A DNA stretch of 64,000 nucleotides from JARFQH01 sp041299015 (GCA_041299015.1 JBFYWB010000054.1:1-64000); one strand, 5' to 3'. Shown: positions 33,336 to 41,741, numbered from the stretch's first letter. Notes: generated from the letters alone by a model not told the origin. A program made the numbers and translations.

Positions 33336-34727
33336 ATGTTGCCGAGAATGTTAAATAATTCAGTCAGCGTCGTCAACCAAAGAGCGAAATCGAATATGAG
33401 GGTGAACGTGTCCCAAGGATCCGGGTGGAGGACCTATCAGGAGAGGTTGCAGCGAGAGGTCCGGATCAGACAGTTAAAAAGGAAAATTTTCCTGGTCGGC
33501 GGTGTCATCGGTGGCTTGCTGGCGGTTGTTTTTTCCGGAGCCTGGATGAGCAACCGAGCGAGCCGGTCTGTTGAGGCCCCGCCGCCGCTTCAAAAACATT
33601 CTGCGCAGCAAAAGAATACCGCAGCGGAGAGTTTTTCACGCCAAACGCTGGCAACACTTTTGGTTCCGGTTTCTGGTGACAGCGTCAAGCTGGCCGATGA
33701 AATTGCCCTCGAAAACAACGGCGTCCGGTATACGCTGAAAACCACCTTGAACCCGAAACTACAGGCCTACGTTGACAAGTTGCTCGAACGCTCAAAGACG
33801 CTGCAGGCGGCCGTGGTGGTGTTAAGCCCTCATGATGGACGGGTACTGGTCATGTCGGGTCATGATAAAAACGGCGCTGACACCAACCTTTGCCTGAAGG
33901 CCGAATATCCCGCCGCCAGCCTTTTTAAAATTGTTTCGGCCGCCGCCGCCTTGGAAGCGGCCGGCTATACGCCGGATAAAACGCTCTACTTTGACGGCAA
34001 TCGCCATACCCTTTACAAGAATCAACTCAAGCAGCAACGGGGACGCTACACCTCCGAAACCCAACTCCGAAAAGCGTTCGCGGTATCCAACAACTCAATT
34101 TTCGGCAAGCTCGGCATTTATGCTCTCGGGCCGCAGGTCATGAACGAATATGCAGAAAAGTTCTATTTCAATCGGTCGATACCGTTCGACCTGCCGGTGG
34201 AAATCAGTCAAACCGAAGTGCCCGACGATGAATTCGGATTGGCCGAAATTGCGTCCGGATTCAACAAGCGAACACGTGTTTCCCCACTACATGCCGCCTT
34301 GCTGGCGAGCGTGATCGTCAACCAAGGTGAAATGGCGGCGCCGTGGATGGTCGCGACCGTCACCGATGCGTCGCACGCTTTAGTCTATCAAGCGCAGCGG
34401 CGCGCCCTCGCATCACCTGTCAGCAAGAAAACCGCCGCCGATTTGAAGCTGATGATGGAGGATACCGTCGTTTACGGAACCGGGCGGAAAACTTTTAGTA
34501 AATTACGCCAAAGGAAAATGTTCAAGGACTTCGCGCTTGGCATTAAAACAGGTACCATCAACGATATCACCGACCAATTCAAATATGACTGGGCCACGGC
34601 CTTTGCCTTGACGCCCAACGGAAACGACGGCATATGCGTCGGCGTGCTCGCGGTTCATGGCGAGAAACTCGGTATCCGTGCAACGGAAATGGCCCGGGCT
34701 ATCATCGATTATAATTTCAGGTTGTGA
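33336..34727 (+). CDS. penicillin-binding transpeptidase domain protein
   Basis: 463-residue bitopic membrane protein: cytosolic basic N-terminus, one transmembrane helix (about 50-70, FLVGGVIGGLLAVVFSGAWM), a variable linker and a penicillin-binding transpeptidase domain. The three active-site motifs are present: SLFK (Ser195, Lys198), SNN (251-253) and KTG (404-406). It lacks a transglycosylase domain and the usual class B dimerisation module, so it is shorter than PBP2/PBP3. It could be a D,D-transpeptidase or a specialised endopeptidase-like PBP. The first ATG (33336) has no good ribosome-binding site; an internal Met at residue 21 is an alternative start. Confidence 0.85.
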   Translation: MLPRMLNNSVSVVNQRAKSNMRVNVSQGSGWRTYQERLQREVRIRQLKRKIFLVGGVIGGLLAVVFSGAWMSNRASRSVEAPPPLQKHSAQQKNTAAESFSRQTLATLLVPVSGDSVKLADEIALENNGVRYTLKTTLNPKLQAYVDKLLERSKTLQAAVVVLSPHDGRVLVMSGHDKNGADTNLCLKAEYPAASLFKIVSAAAALEAAGYTPDKTLYFDGNRHTLYKNQLKQQRGRYTSETQLRKAFAVSNNSIFGKLGIYALGPQVMNEYAEKFYFNRSIPFDLPVEISQTEVPDDEFGLAEIASGFNKRTRVSPLHAALLASVIVNQGEMAAPWMVATVTDASHALVYQAQRRALASPVSKKTAADLKLMMEDTVVYGTGRKTFSKLRQRKMFKDFALGIKTGTINDITDQFKYDWATAFALTPNGNDGICVGVLAVHGEKLGIRATEMARAIIDYNFRL

Positions 34728-34757
34728 ATTGTTCGGAGGCACAACTCGAGCAACCGA

Positions 34758-35078
34758 TCAGCTGCAGGCACAGTTCTCCTCGTCGTTTTCCATCCGCCAA
34801 TCATTACAGGAGACGTAGTGATGGCACTCCGGGCAATAGAAATAGTTCGGGAAACAGTTCTCCCCGCATCGACGGCACCTGCGGCCCTCGTCGGGCTTTT
34901 GCCTGGATTTTATTTGCTTCACTCCTTTTTGAATTAAACGGTATTTTCGTCTTTCCTGGGCCAGTTGTTTGCGGCGTCTCTCATCCTGGCAAGCCGGACG
35001 CTCACAGTAAGCGCGCGTTGCCTGTTTAGGGGGGACATGAAATTCTTTTCCGCACACACGGCAGGTTCTTTTAAGCAT
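34758..35078 (-). CDS. small zinc-ribbon-like protein
   Basis: 106-residue, Cys-rich basic protein. The N-terminal CRVCGKEF...RAYCERPAC and C-terminal CRRCGENCFPNYFYCPECH provide two zinc-binding knuckle pairs, joined by a highly basic helix (ERRRKQLAQERRKYRLIQKG). It ends with an acidic tail and a final CACS. It may bind nucleic acid, but no family is named with confidence. The 5' region coincides with a structured segment (35097-35268), which could be its leader if that RNA lies on the minus strand. Confidence 0.65.
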   Translation of the reverse strand: MLKRTCRVCGKEFHVPPKQATRAYCERPACQDERRRKQLAQERRKYRLIQKGVKQIKSRQKPDEGRRCRRCGENCFPNYFYCPECHHYVSCNDWRMENDEENCACS

Positions 35079-35096
35079 TTTGGATCACCATACTTG

Positions 35097-35268
35097 CCGA
35101 GAAGAGGTTACACCCCTGGTATACGGACAAATGTCCGGTTCCAAGGTCGTTGTCGGTGCGTTAGACGATGCACCTACTTAAATGTAACGGGGCAAATACG
35201 GCTTGCTTGAGGAAGGAAGTTCTGCGGAATCTACCCAAGTAAGCCCGGAAACCTGTATTGGTACTCGG
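35097..35268. ncRNA. candidate structured RNA of unassigned class
   Basis: About 170 non-coding bases with several strong complementary pairs in a nested order: CCGAG/CTCGG (35097-35101 with 35264-35268), AGGTT/AACCT (35105-35109 with 35250-35254), CGGACA/TGTCCG (35124-35129 with 35132-35137), GGTGC/GCACC (35155-35159 with 35170-35174) and a 10-pair stem GGCTTGCTTG/CAAGTAAGCC (35200-35209 with 35236-35245, one G-U). A weak -10 (CATACT, 35089-35094) would start a plus-strand RNA exactly at the outer stem. It could be a 6S-like RNA or a leader of the minus-strand zinc-ribbon gene; the strand is undecided. Confidence 0.4.
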
Positions 35269-35285
35269 ATGACACCCTAATCACA

Positions 35286-35303
35286 TATTGCAAAATTGCA
35301 ATA
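35286..35303. promoter_or_regulatory. perfect 8-bp palindrome, candidate operator
   Basis: TATTGCAA-AA-TTGCAATA, an inverted repeat with a 2-base centre, 18 bases upstream of a TTGACA element and 212 bases before the NifX-like gene. It has the form of a homodimeric repressor or activator site. Confidence 0.5.
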
Positions 35304-35320
35304 GTTAAAGCTATGGTTTA

Positions 35321-35349
35321 TTGACATTCCCGGTTTATCATCTTACTGT
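35321..35349 (+). promoter_or_regulatory. possible sigma70 promoter for the NifX-like gene
   Basis: TTGACA (35321-35326), 17-base spacer, TACTGT (35344-35349). The -35 is perfect and the -10 weak, so an activator bound at the adjacent palindrome would make sense. The leader would be about 155 bases. Confidence 0.4.
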
Positions 35350-35514
35350 TGGGGGCTTTTTATAAATTTCAGGGCTGCACGACAGCAATGGCATCAGGGC
35401 TCGTATTTTGAATATGCAATGTCATTCAATAGAAATTAGGCCCTGCAGACCCGGTTTTTACCATGTTGCTTTCCAAAACAAGTCGACTATTGTAATGAAG
35501 GAGCAAGAAGGGAT

Positions 35515-35895
35515 ATGAAAATCGCTTTTCCTACGCAAATCGATCAGGGGTTAGAGAGTCCGGTCTTCGGGCATTTCGGTTCGGCCGGATATTTTTTGGT
35601 TGTCGATGATGCCTCAGGGGCCGTTGAAACCATCGTCAATACGGACCGGGAACATCTTCACGGTCAGTGTCAGCCGCTGGCGGCACTGGGTGGAAAAAAA
35701 GTGGATGCCGTGGTGGTCGGCGGTATCGGCGGCGGCGCTCTGCAGAAACTTCTGTCATCCGGTATAAGAGTCTATCGCGCGGTTGAGGGAACCTTGAACC
35801 AGAATCTGGAACTGATCCGGAACCATCGCCTGCCGGAATTCTCGTTCGATATGACCTGCGCCGGTCACGGTGGACATGGCGGTTGTGCCCATTGA
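35515..35895 (+). CDS. NifX/NifB-type dinitrogenase cofactor-biosynthesis domain protein
   Basis: 126-residue stand-alone domain of the NifX/NafY/VnfX and MTH1175 group: MKIAFPTQIDQGLESPVFGH at the N-terminus, FLVVDDASG, HLHGQCQPLAAL, VDAVVVGGIGGGALQKLLSS and a Gly/His/Cys-rich tail (CAGHGGHGGCAH) suited to metal binding. Proteins of this group bind iron-molybdenum or iron-sulfur cofactor precursors in nitrogen fixers and occur as orphan proteins in many anaerobes without nitrogenase. No nif genes are nearby. gaaggagc precedes the ATG, and an FmdB-like zinc ribbon gene follows. Confidence 0.88.
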   Translation: MKIAFPTQIDQGLESPVFGHFGSAGYFLVVDDASGAVETIVNTDREHLHGQCQPLAALGGKKVDAVVVGGIGGGALQKLLSSGIRVYRAVEGTLNQNLELIRNHRLPEFSFDMTCAGHGGHGGCAH

Positions 35896-36015
35896 TGAGC
35901 AGCCGACCGCCGATTTTTTTTCGCAATATGTGAAATGGGAATGGTCGAGTGCCGCCGCCGACCGTCAAACGGTTTCTCCCTGCGGTTGATCAAAAAATCT
36001 CTTTAGGAGGGTGTC

Positions 36016-36270
36016 ATGCCACTTTTTGACTATCTTTGCCTGGACTGCGGAAGGTTGGTTGAAATCTTGTCGTCCAATCAGGCGGAAACCCCGCAATGTA
36101 AAACCTGCGGGGGTGTTAACATGCGGAAAATGCTCTCGGCGCCCTCGTCACTCTCCGGCGCCCAAACGCACCGGCTCCCCGGCCACGGGGACACCCCATG
36201 TTGCGGTTCAACACCCTCTCAGGCCGGTTGTGCCGGCCCCGGAAGTTGTTGTGGGAAAGCCGGGCGCTGA
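36016..36270 (+). CDS. FmdB-family zinc ribbon protein
   Basis: 84-residue protein with the FmdB regulatory zinc-ribbon: MPLFDYLCLDCG...CKTCGG at residues 8-36, followed by MRKMLSAPSSL, the usual continuation in this family. The C-terminal half has a second Cys cluster (CCGSTPSQAGCAGPGSCCG) that may bind another metal. Named after a putative regulator of formamidase; its real role is unknown. aggagggtgtc precedes the ATG. It lies 120 bases after the NifX-like gene on the same strand, with a terminator 100 bases downstream, so the two could form a small operon. Confidence 0.88.
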   Translation: MPLFDYLCLDCGRLVEILSSNQAETPQCKTCGGVNMRKMLSAPSSLSGAQTHRLPGHGDTPCCGSTPSQAGCAGPGSCCGKAGR

Positions 36271-36372
36271 AAAATACCTCTTCAGTTAATCAGTGAATAT
36301 CGACGCCCACCTCCGTGCGCCGGTTACGCCGAAAAAAAGCGTCGATTCGGCTGTCAACCAGCCAAAAATAAA

Positions 36373-36406
36373 AACCCCGCATCCATTTGGCATGTGGGGT
36401 TTTTTT
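36373..36406 (+). terminator. intrinsic terminator after the FmdB gene
   Basis: ACCCCGCAT (36374-36382) pairs with ATGTGGGGT (36392-36400), nine pairs with one G-U, followed by six T; A-rich sequence on the other side makes it usable in both directions for the convergent lipoprotein gene. Confidence 0.85.
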
Positions 36407-36551
36407 AATGCGCTTGGTCGGCCGAAAGCTTATTCGGGTAGCCGCTAGCAGGTATTACCGGGGAGGTGATCCTCCCTTTATTATCGGTTGCGCTCTTTTT
36501 TTATCGCCGGCTCCATTTAGGCGGTTAAAGTACGATGCCCTATTGCGGTGC

Positions 36552-36773
36552 CTATTTGGCTGGTACATAAGGAATGGGAATGCCCCACCATTCTTGAGCA
36601 GTAGATCCTTGTGCGTCAAGTGCCGTCGGTTCCTTGTAGCCCCACATACTGAATTTTGCGTGATCCCAGTCGCGATACAAGGTACTGTGGTCAAAAAATT
36701 CAGACTCCTGAGCCATATGCCCACAACCAGCTAAAAACACCACCAACATACCGACAATCAGCAATTTTTTCAT
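36552..36773 (-). CDS. small lipoprotein
   Basis: 73-residue predicted lipoprotein. The signal peptide MKKLLIVGMLVVFLAGC has a canonical LAGC lipobox (Cys17). The mature 57 residues (HSTLYRDWDHAKFSMWGYKE, WWGIPIPYVPAK) are rich in Trp and Tyr and not assigned to a family. The start is the ATG at 36771-36773 behind gagga; an upstream in-frame start at 36824 has no ribosome-binding site. Function unknown; outer- or inner-membrane anchoring is likely, because the residue after Cys is Gly rather than Asp. Confidence 0.75.
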   Translation of the reverse strand: MKKLLIVGMLVVFLAGCGHMAQESEFFDHSTLYRDWDHAKFSMWGYKEPTALDAQGSTAQEWWGIPIPYVPAK

Positions 36774-37124
36774 CTTTTTCCTCCTCGTTTTTGCAGTTTT
36801 CATCAATCGGGTTTCTTTGAGCACCTCAGCACCTTATCTAAATCATCACCACTTGAGACATATCGCTGTAATACAGGCAACTTTATGAACTTGTGCCTAT
36901 TTGTCAAGAGCAATTATTTGAAATATTTTAAGGTCCTATACGAGATATCGACATATCGGATACGTCGTCCTCCTTTTTTGCTATTCAATTCTACTACAGC
37001 GTCATACAAATCAAGCCGGGTCATTTTTTGGCAGATTACTGACGATTTTTGGCGTTCACTGGTCAACACAAGAGAGATGAGAATTTAACTATTTGAAAAT
37101 ATATAGCATATTTATTTAATAGAC
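36774..37124. other. AT-rich intergenic region
   Basis: About 350 bases markedly richer in A/T than the flanks, especially 36880-37125. No gene is supported. It separates the divergent small-lipoprotein gene from the lipoprotein/M48 operon and probably holds both promoters and upstream activator sites. Confidence 0.4.
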
Positions 37125-37142
37125 TTTGGCTTGTTTTTTGCT
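37125..37142 (+). promoter_or_regulatory. possible sigma54 (-24/-12) promoter for the lipoprotein/M48 operon
   Basis: TTTGGCT-TGTTTT-TTGCT: the GG (37128-37129) and GC (37140-37141) are exactly 10 bases apart and the -12 TTGCT is perfect, but the -24 element is TTGGCT instead of TTGGCAC. About 46 bases before the ATG at 37188. Confidence 0.45.
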
Positions 37143-37187
37143 GAACCTTATCGGGTTTAATTGTCCTCACTTCTTTTCAGGTGTTTA

Positions 37188-37874
37188 ATGGAAGGACGCG
37201 CCTCCTCCAAGCGATTCAACAGAGTTAGATTTCGTTCTATCTTGCTTGTGGTAGCCCTCCTATTCTGGTTGGCCGGTTGCGCTTCCTCGACCGACCGACG
37301 ACATCCCGAGTTCAACCACCGCATTCAAGCGATCAGGACGCTATGCCTGTTATCGTCGGACACCATCGTTTTCGAAGAACTTCCCGACGGCCGATTGCAG
37401 CAGCGCAACAATCGAAGCGAGGCGGCACGTTTTTTTGTGCAACAGGCGCTCGTGGCTGAATTGACCGCCCGCAACTTTCGTGTCTCCACCTATCCGGCTG
37501 ATGCGGCCAACTGTGCGGGCGAACTTCAGGAGGTCCTCGATTTGTACCGGGCGGTCAACAGGTCTATCCAACTCCATACCTTCGGACCCGAGGTTTTCAC
37601 TGCAAAAAAAGACCGTTTCGAATATTCGGTCGGACCGCTCACGACACTGCTGCAGCAAAACGGTGCAGACGCAATCGTTTTCGTCCGTGTTCTCCACAGG
37701 TATTCTTCCGAGCGTTCACGCAGCTTCATCAGCCTCGGTCTGGCTGATGCATCCGGCACCATTTTGTGGTATGGCGCCAACGGTAACCGGGAAGCTAAGG
37801 GTATCGAGGACGTGGACGGGACCACCCACCTTGTGAGAAAAGCCCTGATTAATTTTCCGGAGGGGCGCTTGTGA
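37188..37874 (+). CDS. hypothetical lipoprotein
   Basis: 228-residue predicted lipoprotein. A basic N-terminus (RASSKRFNRVRFR) and hydrophobic stretch lead to the lipobox LAGC (WLAGCASSTD). The mature domain has alternating beta/alpha character: FRVSTYPADAANCAGELQEV, LLQQNGADAIVFVRVLHRYS and SFISLGLADASGTILWYGAN. This is reminiscent of small outer-membrane assembly lipoproteins, but I do not recognise the family. The start is the ATG at 37188; a TTG nine codons earlier is less likely. Its stop overlaps the GTG start of the M48 protease gene by 3 bases, so the two are translationally coupled. Confidence 0.75.
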   Translation: MEGRASSKRFNRVRFRSILLVVALLFWLAGCASSTDRRHPEFNHRIQAIRTLCLLSSDTIVFEELPDGRLQQRNNRSEAARFFVQQALVAELTARNFRVSTYPADAANCAGELQEVLDLYRAVNRSIQLHTFGPEVFTAKKDRFEYSVGPLTTLLQQNGADAIVFVRVLHRYSSERSRSFISLGLADASGTILWYGANGNREAKGIEDVDGTTHLVRKALINFPEGRL

Positions 37875-39052
37875 AACAGATCGCATGGTGGACCTTCTGG
37901 CTGATTCTCACCTGTATCTGCACCTTTGCCGTGGCCGAGGAGCCGGATTCGAGCAAAAATGATATCCACGAACTTATGGAGGCCGCCAGTCAGGATGAAC
38001 AGCGCCTCGAGCAAACCGGTGTGGTGTATAGGGATCCAAAGCTCGAAACTTACATCAACCAGGTGGCGATGCGACTGGTTGCATCCGAGCCGGTAAAAGA
38101 TGGCCAATTCAGGGTCAAAGTGATCAAGGATCCGCACCTGAATGCCTTCACCTACCCCAATGGCCTCTGCTATGTCCATACCGGCATTCTTGCGCGGTTA
38201 GAAAACGAGGCTCAACTGGCGGCTTTGCTATCCCACGAGATTGCCCATTACATCCATCAGCATGCGATAGGCGGTATCCGACGCCTCCATCATCAGGCCA
38301 CCCCTGCCGCTCGTGACTCGGCAGAGGAAGAAACAACTTCATCGGCAGCATTTGTGCTGCAGAGTGTCGAATGCGCGTGGTCCGGTTATCGCCATGAAGC
38401 CGAATTCGAGGCCGACCGGGAGGGGTTGAAGCTCATGATGCGGGCAGGTTACAATCCTTATGAGGCGTTGCGGCTCTTCGAACACCTGGCAGAGGAAATG
38501 GCTCGGGAGAACTATCAGGAGCCGCTGTTTTTCAGCTCGCATCCCCGATTGCAGACCCGTATCCAAAAGTGTACCGAATTCCTGGTTTCCATCGACCCAA
38601 GCGCAGGGTCATGGAATAACCGCGGAAACCGTTTTGGGCTCATGCTGCGAGATGTGATTCTGGATAACATCGCCCTCGATATTCAAGCCGGGCGTTTCAC
38701 CCAAGCGCGCCAGGCTTCGGAGAAATACCAGGCGACTTATTCGGATGATGCCCGAGCCTACTACTTGCTGGGGGAAATCCATCGTCGACTGGGCCGTGAT
38801 CGGCACGAATCCGAACGAGCCGAATCCTTTTATAAACGCGCCATCGACCTGGATGCCGATTACCCTGAACCGTATCGGGTTCTCGGTCTGATGTACTACA
38901 AATCCGGGCAACTTCAACAAGCGCAAGCGTATCTCGAAGCCAGTCTCCTGCTGGCGCCGCACGCACAGGAAAATACTTATATCCGGCACTACCTCGAGCG
39001 CATTCATTCACGAGGTCTGCGACCGGAAAAGTTGGCCTGCAGGGAAAAGTGA
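37871..39052 (+). CDS. M48-family metalloprotease with TPR region
   Basis: 393-residue secreted zinc protease of the BepA/YfgC type. Signal peptide (WWTFWLILTCICTFAVA), then an M48 catalytic domain: LNAFTYPNGLCYVHTGIL, HEIAH (His122-Glu123...His126) and EFEADREGLKLMMRAGYNPY supplying the third zinc ligand. The C-terminal third carries TPR-like repeats (ARAYYLLGEIHRRLGRDR, YPEPYRVLGLMYYKSGQL). Such proteases act in outer-membrane protein and lipopolysaccharide-assembly quality control in Gram-negative bacteria. GTG start overlapping the upstream lipoprotein gene; a second lipoprotein gene follows 50 bases later. Together they suggest an envelope-maintenance operon. Confidence 0.9.
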   Translation: MKQIAWWTFWLILTCICTFAVAEEPDSSKNDIHELMEAASQDEQRLEQTGVVYRDPKLETYINQVAMRLVASEPVKDGQFRVKVIKDPHLNAFTYPNGLCYVHTGILARLENEAQLAALLSHEIAHYIHQHAIGGIRRLHHQATPAARDSAEEETTSSAAFVLQSVECAWSGYRHEAEFEADREGLKLMMRAGYNPYEALRLFEHLAEEMARENYQEPLFFSSHPRLQTRIQKCTEFLVSIDPSAGSWNNRGNRFGLMLRDVILDNIALDIQAGRFTQARQASEKYQATYSDDARAYYLLGEIHRRLGRDRHESERAESFYKRAIDLDADYPEPYRVLGLMYYKSGQLQQAQAYLEASLLLAPHAQENTYIRHYLERIHSRGLRPEKLACREK

Positions 39053-39102
39053 GCTGCCGAGTTGCCGGCCCAACCGTCTTTTTAACCACCTGAAGTTGGC
39101 AG

Positions 39103-39648
39103 ATGAAAAACGGACTCATTCTACTGACCCTTATTGGTTTAATTACCGGATGTTGCGGCTGGAAGGCCGTCGATGGTGATTTTCAGGCAGATACCTATCG
39201 TATGGAGGTTCCCGGTGGGTGGATGAAATTTGACTCCGGCGCCTATGTGATGATTTCGCGCGACGGACCCTATCTTCAGTATATCTTGTTTCAGGAACGA
39301 CCCCTGGACAGACCCTTTCGTCATGCCCGCAAGCGTCTGACTGCGGACATGCTACCCCAGGAAGCCGCCCAAACCGTTATTGACGACTTGTCTTCAGACC
39401 CGATGGTGGCGAATTTTGGCGTCATCGAAAACGCACCGGCCGTCATCGACGACCATGATGGCTTCAAGTTGCTGTTCAACTACCGTGACCGGGAGGGGCT
39501 GATCCTAAAAACCGCCTATTACGGCTTCATTCAAGGCCAAAGCTACTATAGCCTTCGTTACACGGCTCCGCAGCGGTACTACTTTGATAAGGATATCGAG
39601 GTATTCGAATCGATGCTGGCGAAGTTTCACCTGCTTGCGGCACGTTGA
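39103..39648 (+). CDS. hypothetical lipoprotein
   Basis: 181-residue predicted lipoprotein with signal peptide MKNGLILLTLIGLITGCC (lipobox ITGC). The mature part (MEVPGGWMKFDSGAYVMISR, NFGVIENAPAVIDDHDGFKL, ILKTAYYGFIQGQSYYSLRY) looks like a compact alpha/beta domain similar in feel to PsbP/DUF1795-like proteins that monitor small ligands, but this is only an impression. It is the third gene of the lipoprotein-M48 operon, 50 bases after the protease, and a likely partner in envelope maintenance. Confidence 0.75.
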   Translation: MKNGLILLTLIGLITGCCGWKAVDGDFQADTYRMEVPGGWMKFDSGAYVMISRDGPYLQYILFQERPLDRPFRHARKRLTADMLPQEAAQTVIDDLSSDPMVANFGVIENAPAVIDDHDGFKLLFNYRDREGLILKTAYYGFIQGQSYYSLRYTAPQRYYFDKDIEVFESMLAKFHLLAAR

Positions 39649-39947
39649 TGAACTGCCGATGGCCAATTGGCTCCGATTCATCTTTCGCCGGTGGTCGCGG
39701 CGAACTCGTTGCGGGTCGTCCTTTCTGCCGGCAGGTTGATATTTACTTGTTTTAAGCGGTTCGATATAGTCAGAACCGATTTTTGCGTTAAACGCTCTGG
39801 CCGCATTTTTGAAGTCGCCTTTTTTCGCGCATAGCCGGTCGATCGCTTGGGACCGAATGAGGCATCCGGATAAAACGGACGTGCTCATCACCGTGCAGTC
39901 CGCCGCTTTTCCGAAGGGTGAATCGAGGTGAAGACGGCGAAAACGCC

Positions 39948-40568
39948 ATGAAAATTCTGAGCGTTTCAGATGTTGTCGAGCCATCGCTGTATCCCGCAGT
40001 CGATACCGGCCGGTTTACAGGAATCGATCTCGTCTTGGCGTGCGGCGATCTGCCGCCGGAGTATCTGTCTTTTTTGAGAAACTTTTTTAACGTGCCTCTC
40101 TATTACATCCGCGGCAACCACGATATCCGCTATGACAGAAAGCCGCCCCTTGGATGTACCGAGGTTCACGGCAGGCTGGTGCGGTTCAGGGGTGTTAACA
40201 TTCTGGGATTTGGGGGCTCGCACTGGTATAACGGCGGGCCGCACCAGTACACCGAAGGGCAGATGCGACTCCTGGTATTTCGGATGCTGCCTGCGCTCTT
40301 GCGACGGGGCGGCGTTGACCTCGTCATGACCCACGCCCCGCCGCGTTTTGTGCATGATGCCGAGGATCCCTGCCATCAGGGCTTTGTCGTCTTTCGCCGG
40401 CTGATTCGTCGATGGCGCCCGCAATACTTCATTCACGGGCACATCCACTGCAGTTTCACTCATGATGCCGAACGGATCACCCTGATAGAATCGACCCGGG
40501 TCGTTAACACTTATGGCCATTTTCAGCTTGAAATCGACGATCGCCCGACTGCGGGACAGACTTGGTAA
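39948..40568 (+). CDS. calcineurin-like metallophosphoesterase
   Basis: 206-residue metallophosphoesterase. Metal-binding motifs in order: a degenerate first motif MKILSVSDVVEPSLY (Asp without the usual DxH), LACGDLPPEYL (GD motif), YIRGNHDIRY (GNHD), FGGSHWYNGG, VMTHAPPR (H) and FIHGHIHCSF (GHxH). Substrate unknown; small orphan enzymes of this type include phosphodiesterases and RNA-processing enzymes. The start is the ATG at 39948 because the fold begins there. Its 3' end overlaps the next gene by 56 bases, so the two are almost certainly cotranscribed and coupled. Confidence 0.85.
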   Translation: MKILSVSDVVEPSLYPAVDTGRFTGIDLVLACGDLPPEYLSFLRNFFNVPLYYIRGNHDIRYDRKPPLGCTEVHGRLVRFRGVNILGFGGSHWYNGGPHQYTEGQMRLLVFRMLPALLRRGGVDLVMTHAPPRFVHDAEDPCHQGFVVFRRLIRRWRPQYFIHGHIHCSFTHDAERITLIESTRVVNTYGHFQLEIDDRPTAGQTW

Positions 40569-41631
40569 ACACCTGCCGGATCAGGGTAAAAGCGTCAGTT
40601 TCAACGACCGTCGTCAAAGCGAAGCGGCTTTCGACAGCCGGATTCGGGGTATTCGAACCGTACCGATCGAACGGATCGTGGGCAGTGTCGGACGCTATCA
40701 GGATTTCGACGACCGGTTTCGATTGAAACCGCATGTTCCCTCGGAGCGGCTGCAGCGTATCAAAGAGGCCTTGCGGGAAGGTCGTTTGCTGCCGCCCGTG
40801 AAACTTTACCAGATCAAGGATGATTACTATGTGATGGACGGCAATCATCGCATTGCGGCGGCCAAAGAGCTTGGACACGATGAAATTCTGGCCGACATCA
40901 TCGAGCTCATTCCTTCGCCAACCACCTTGCAGAATCTCGTTTTCCGCGACCGGGCGGATTTTCTCGACCGCACGCAGCTCAAAGGGGAGATCCAGTTGAC
41001 CGAGGTCGGACAGTATGCCCATCTGCTCAAACAGATCGAAGACCACCGGGCCTATCTGCAGCAGGAACGAACCGACGGCCTTTCTTTAGATGCGGCCGCC
41101 CAGGACTGGTACAAAACCATCTACCGACCTCTCTGCGCGATCATCCGGCGCGGCCGTCTCCTGGAATCCCTGCCGGGCCGAAGCATCGCGGACCTGTACG
41201 CCTACATCTCGGTCCACCAGTGGGAAACAGGCCGGCGGCGGCGTTACGGTAGCGGGATCGACGAATTGATACCTGACGACATGGAGGCTTTTAGAAAGAA
41301 AATGATGGAAATGAAGGATTGCGACTACCCGGAAATGCGCCGTGGGATCACGGCGTTTGTCCTGATGAACGTACAGGGGAAAAAAGAACTCAAAGTCATC
41401 GACAAGATTTACGAACTGGAAGAGGTCCGGGAAGTACACTCGGTTCACGGCGATATCGACATTCTGGTCAAAATCGTTCTGAGCCGTGATTTACTCAGCT
41501 CCGATGCCGAGGTCATTTCACAGTTCGTTCACGAGAAGATCCGGCAATTGCCGGGCGTCATCAGCACCAAGACCCTGATTCCGGGATACTCAAAAATCAA
41601 GGACGACCGGAGGGCTGCGGAACAATCGTAA
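40513..41631 (+). CDS. ParB-like domain fused to Lrp/AsnC ligand-binding domain
   Basis: 372-residue protein of unusual composition. An N-terminal ParB/sulfiredoxin-like domain (about 45-135) shows LKPHVPSERLQRIKEALREG, PVKLYQIKDDYYVMDGNHRI and AAAKELGHDEILADIIEL, with DGNHR at the position of the GERR box. The C-terminus (about 285-365) is an Lrp/AsnC RAM-type domain (ITAFVLMNVQGKKELKVIDK, VHSVHGDIDILVKIV, QLPGVISTKTLIPGY). The middle (about 140-280) is basic and helical without a recognisable HTH. It may be a nucleotide-dependent switch or nuclease sensing a small ligand. The long overlap with the phosphoesterase gene suggests a joint function. Start ATG at 40513. Confidence 0.75.
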   Translation: MAIFSLKSTIARLRDRLGKHLPDQGKSVSFNDRRQSEAAFDSRIRGIRTVPIERIVGSVGRYQDFDDRFRLKPHVPSERLQRIKEALREGRLLPPVKLYQIKDDYYVMDGNHRIAAAKELGHDEILADIIELIPSPTTLQNLVFRDRADFLDRTQLKGEIQLTEVGQYAHLLKQIEDHRAYLQQERTDGLSLDAAAQDWYKTIYRPLCAIIRRGRLLESLPGRSIADLYAYISVHQWETGRRRRYGSGIDELIPDDMEAFRKKMMEMKDCDYPEMRRGITAFVLMNVQGKKELKVIDKIYELEEVREVHSVHGDIDILVKIVLSRDLLSSDAEVISQFVHEKIRQLPGVISTKTLIPGYSKIKDDRRAAEQS

Positions 41632-41741
41632 GGCTGACCTCGAAGGGTTGCCGTGCAAGGGTTTTTCGCGCTGATCTTCGGTTGTCCTCGCCCGTCGTTG
41701 GTTCCGCATGTTTTCCAGTAACCGAGAAAATGGAGACGACG

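Noticed and set aside
35097..35268. Signal recognition particle (4.5S) RNA
   Set aside because: A ggaaggaag string resembles the SRP loop, but the flanking asymmetric loop and pairing of domain IV are missing.
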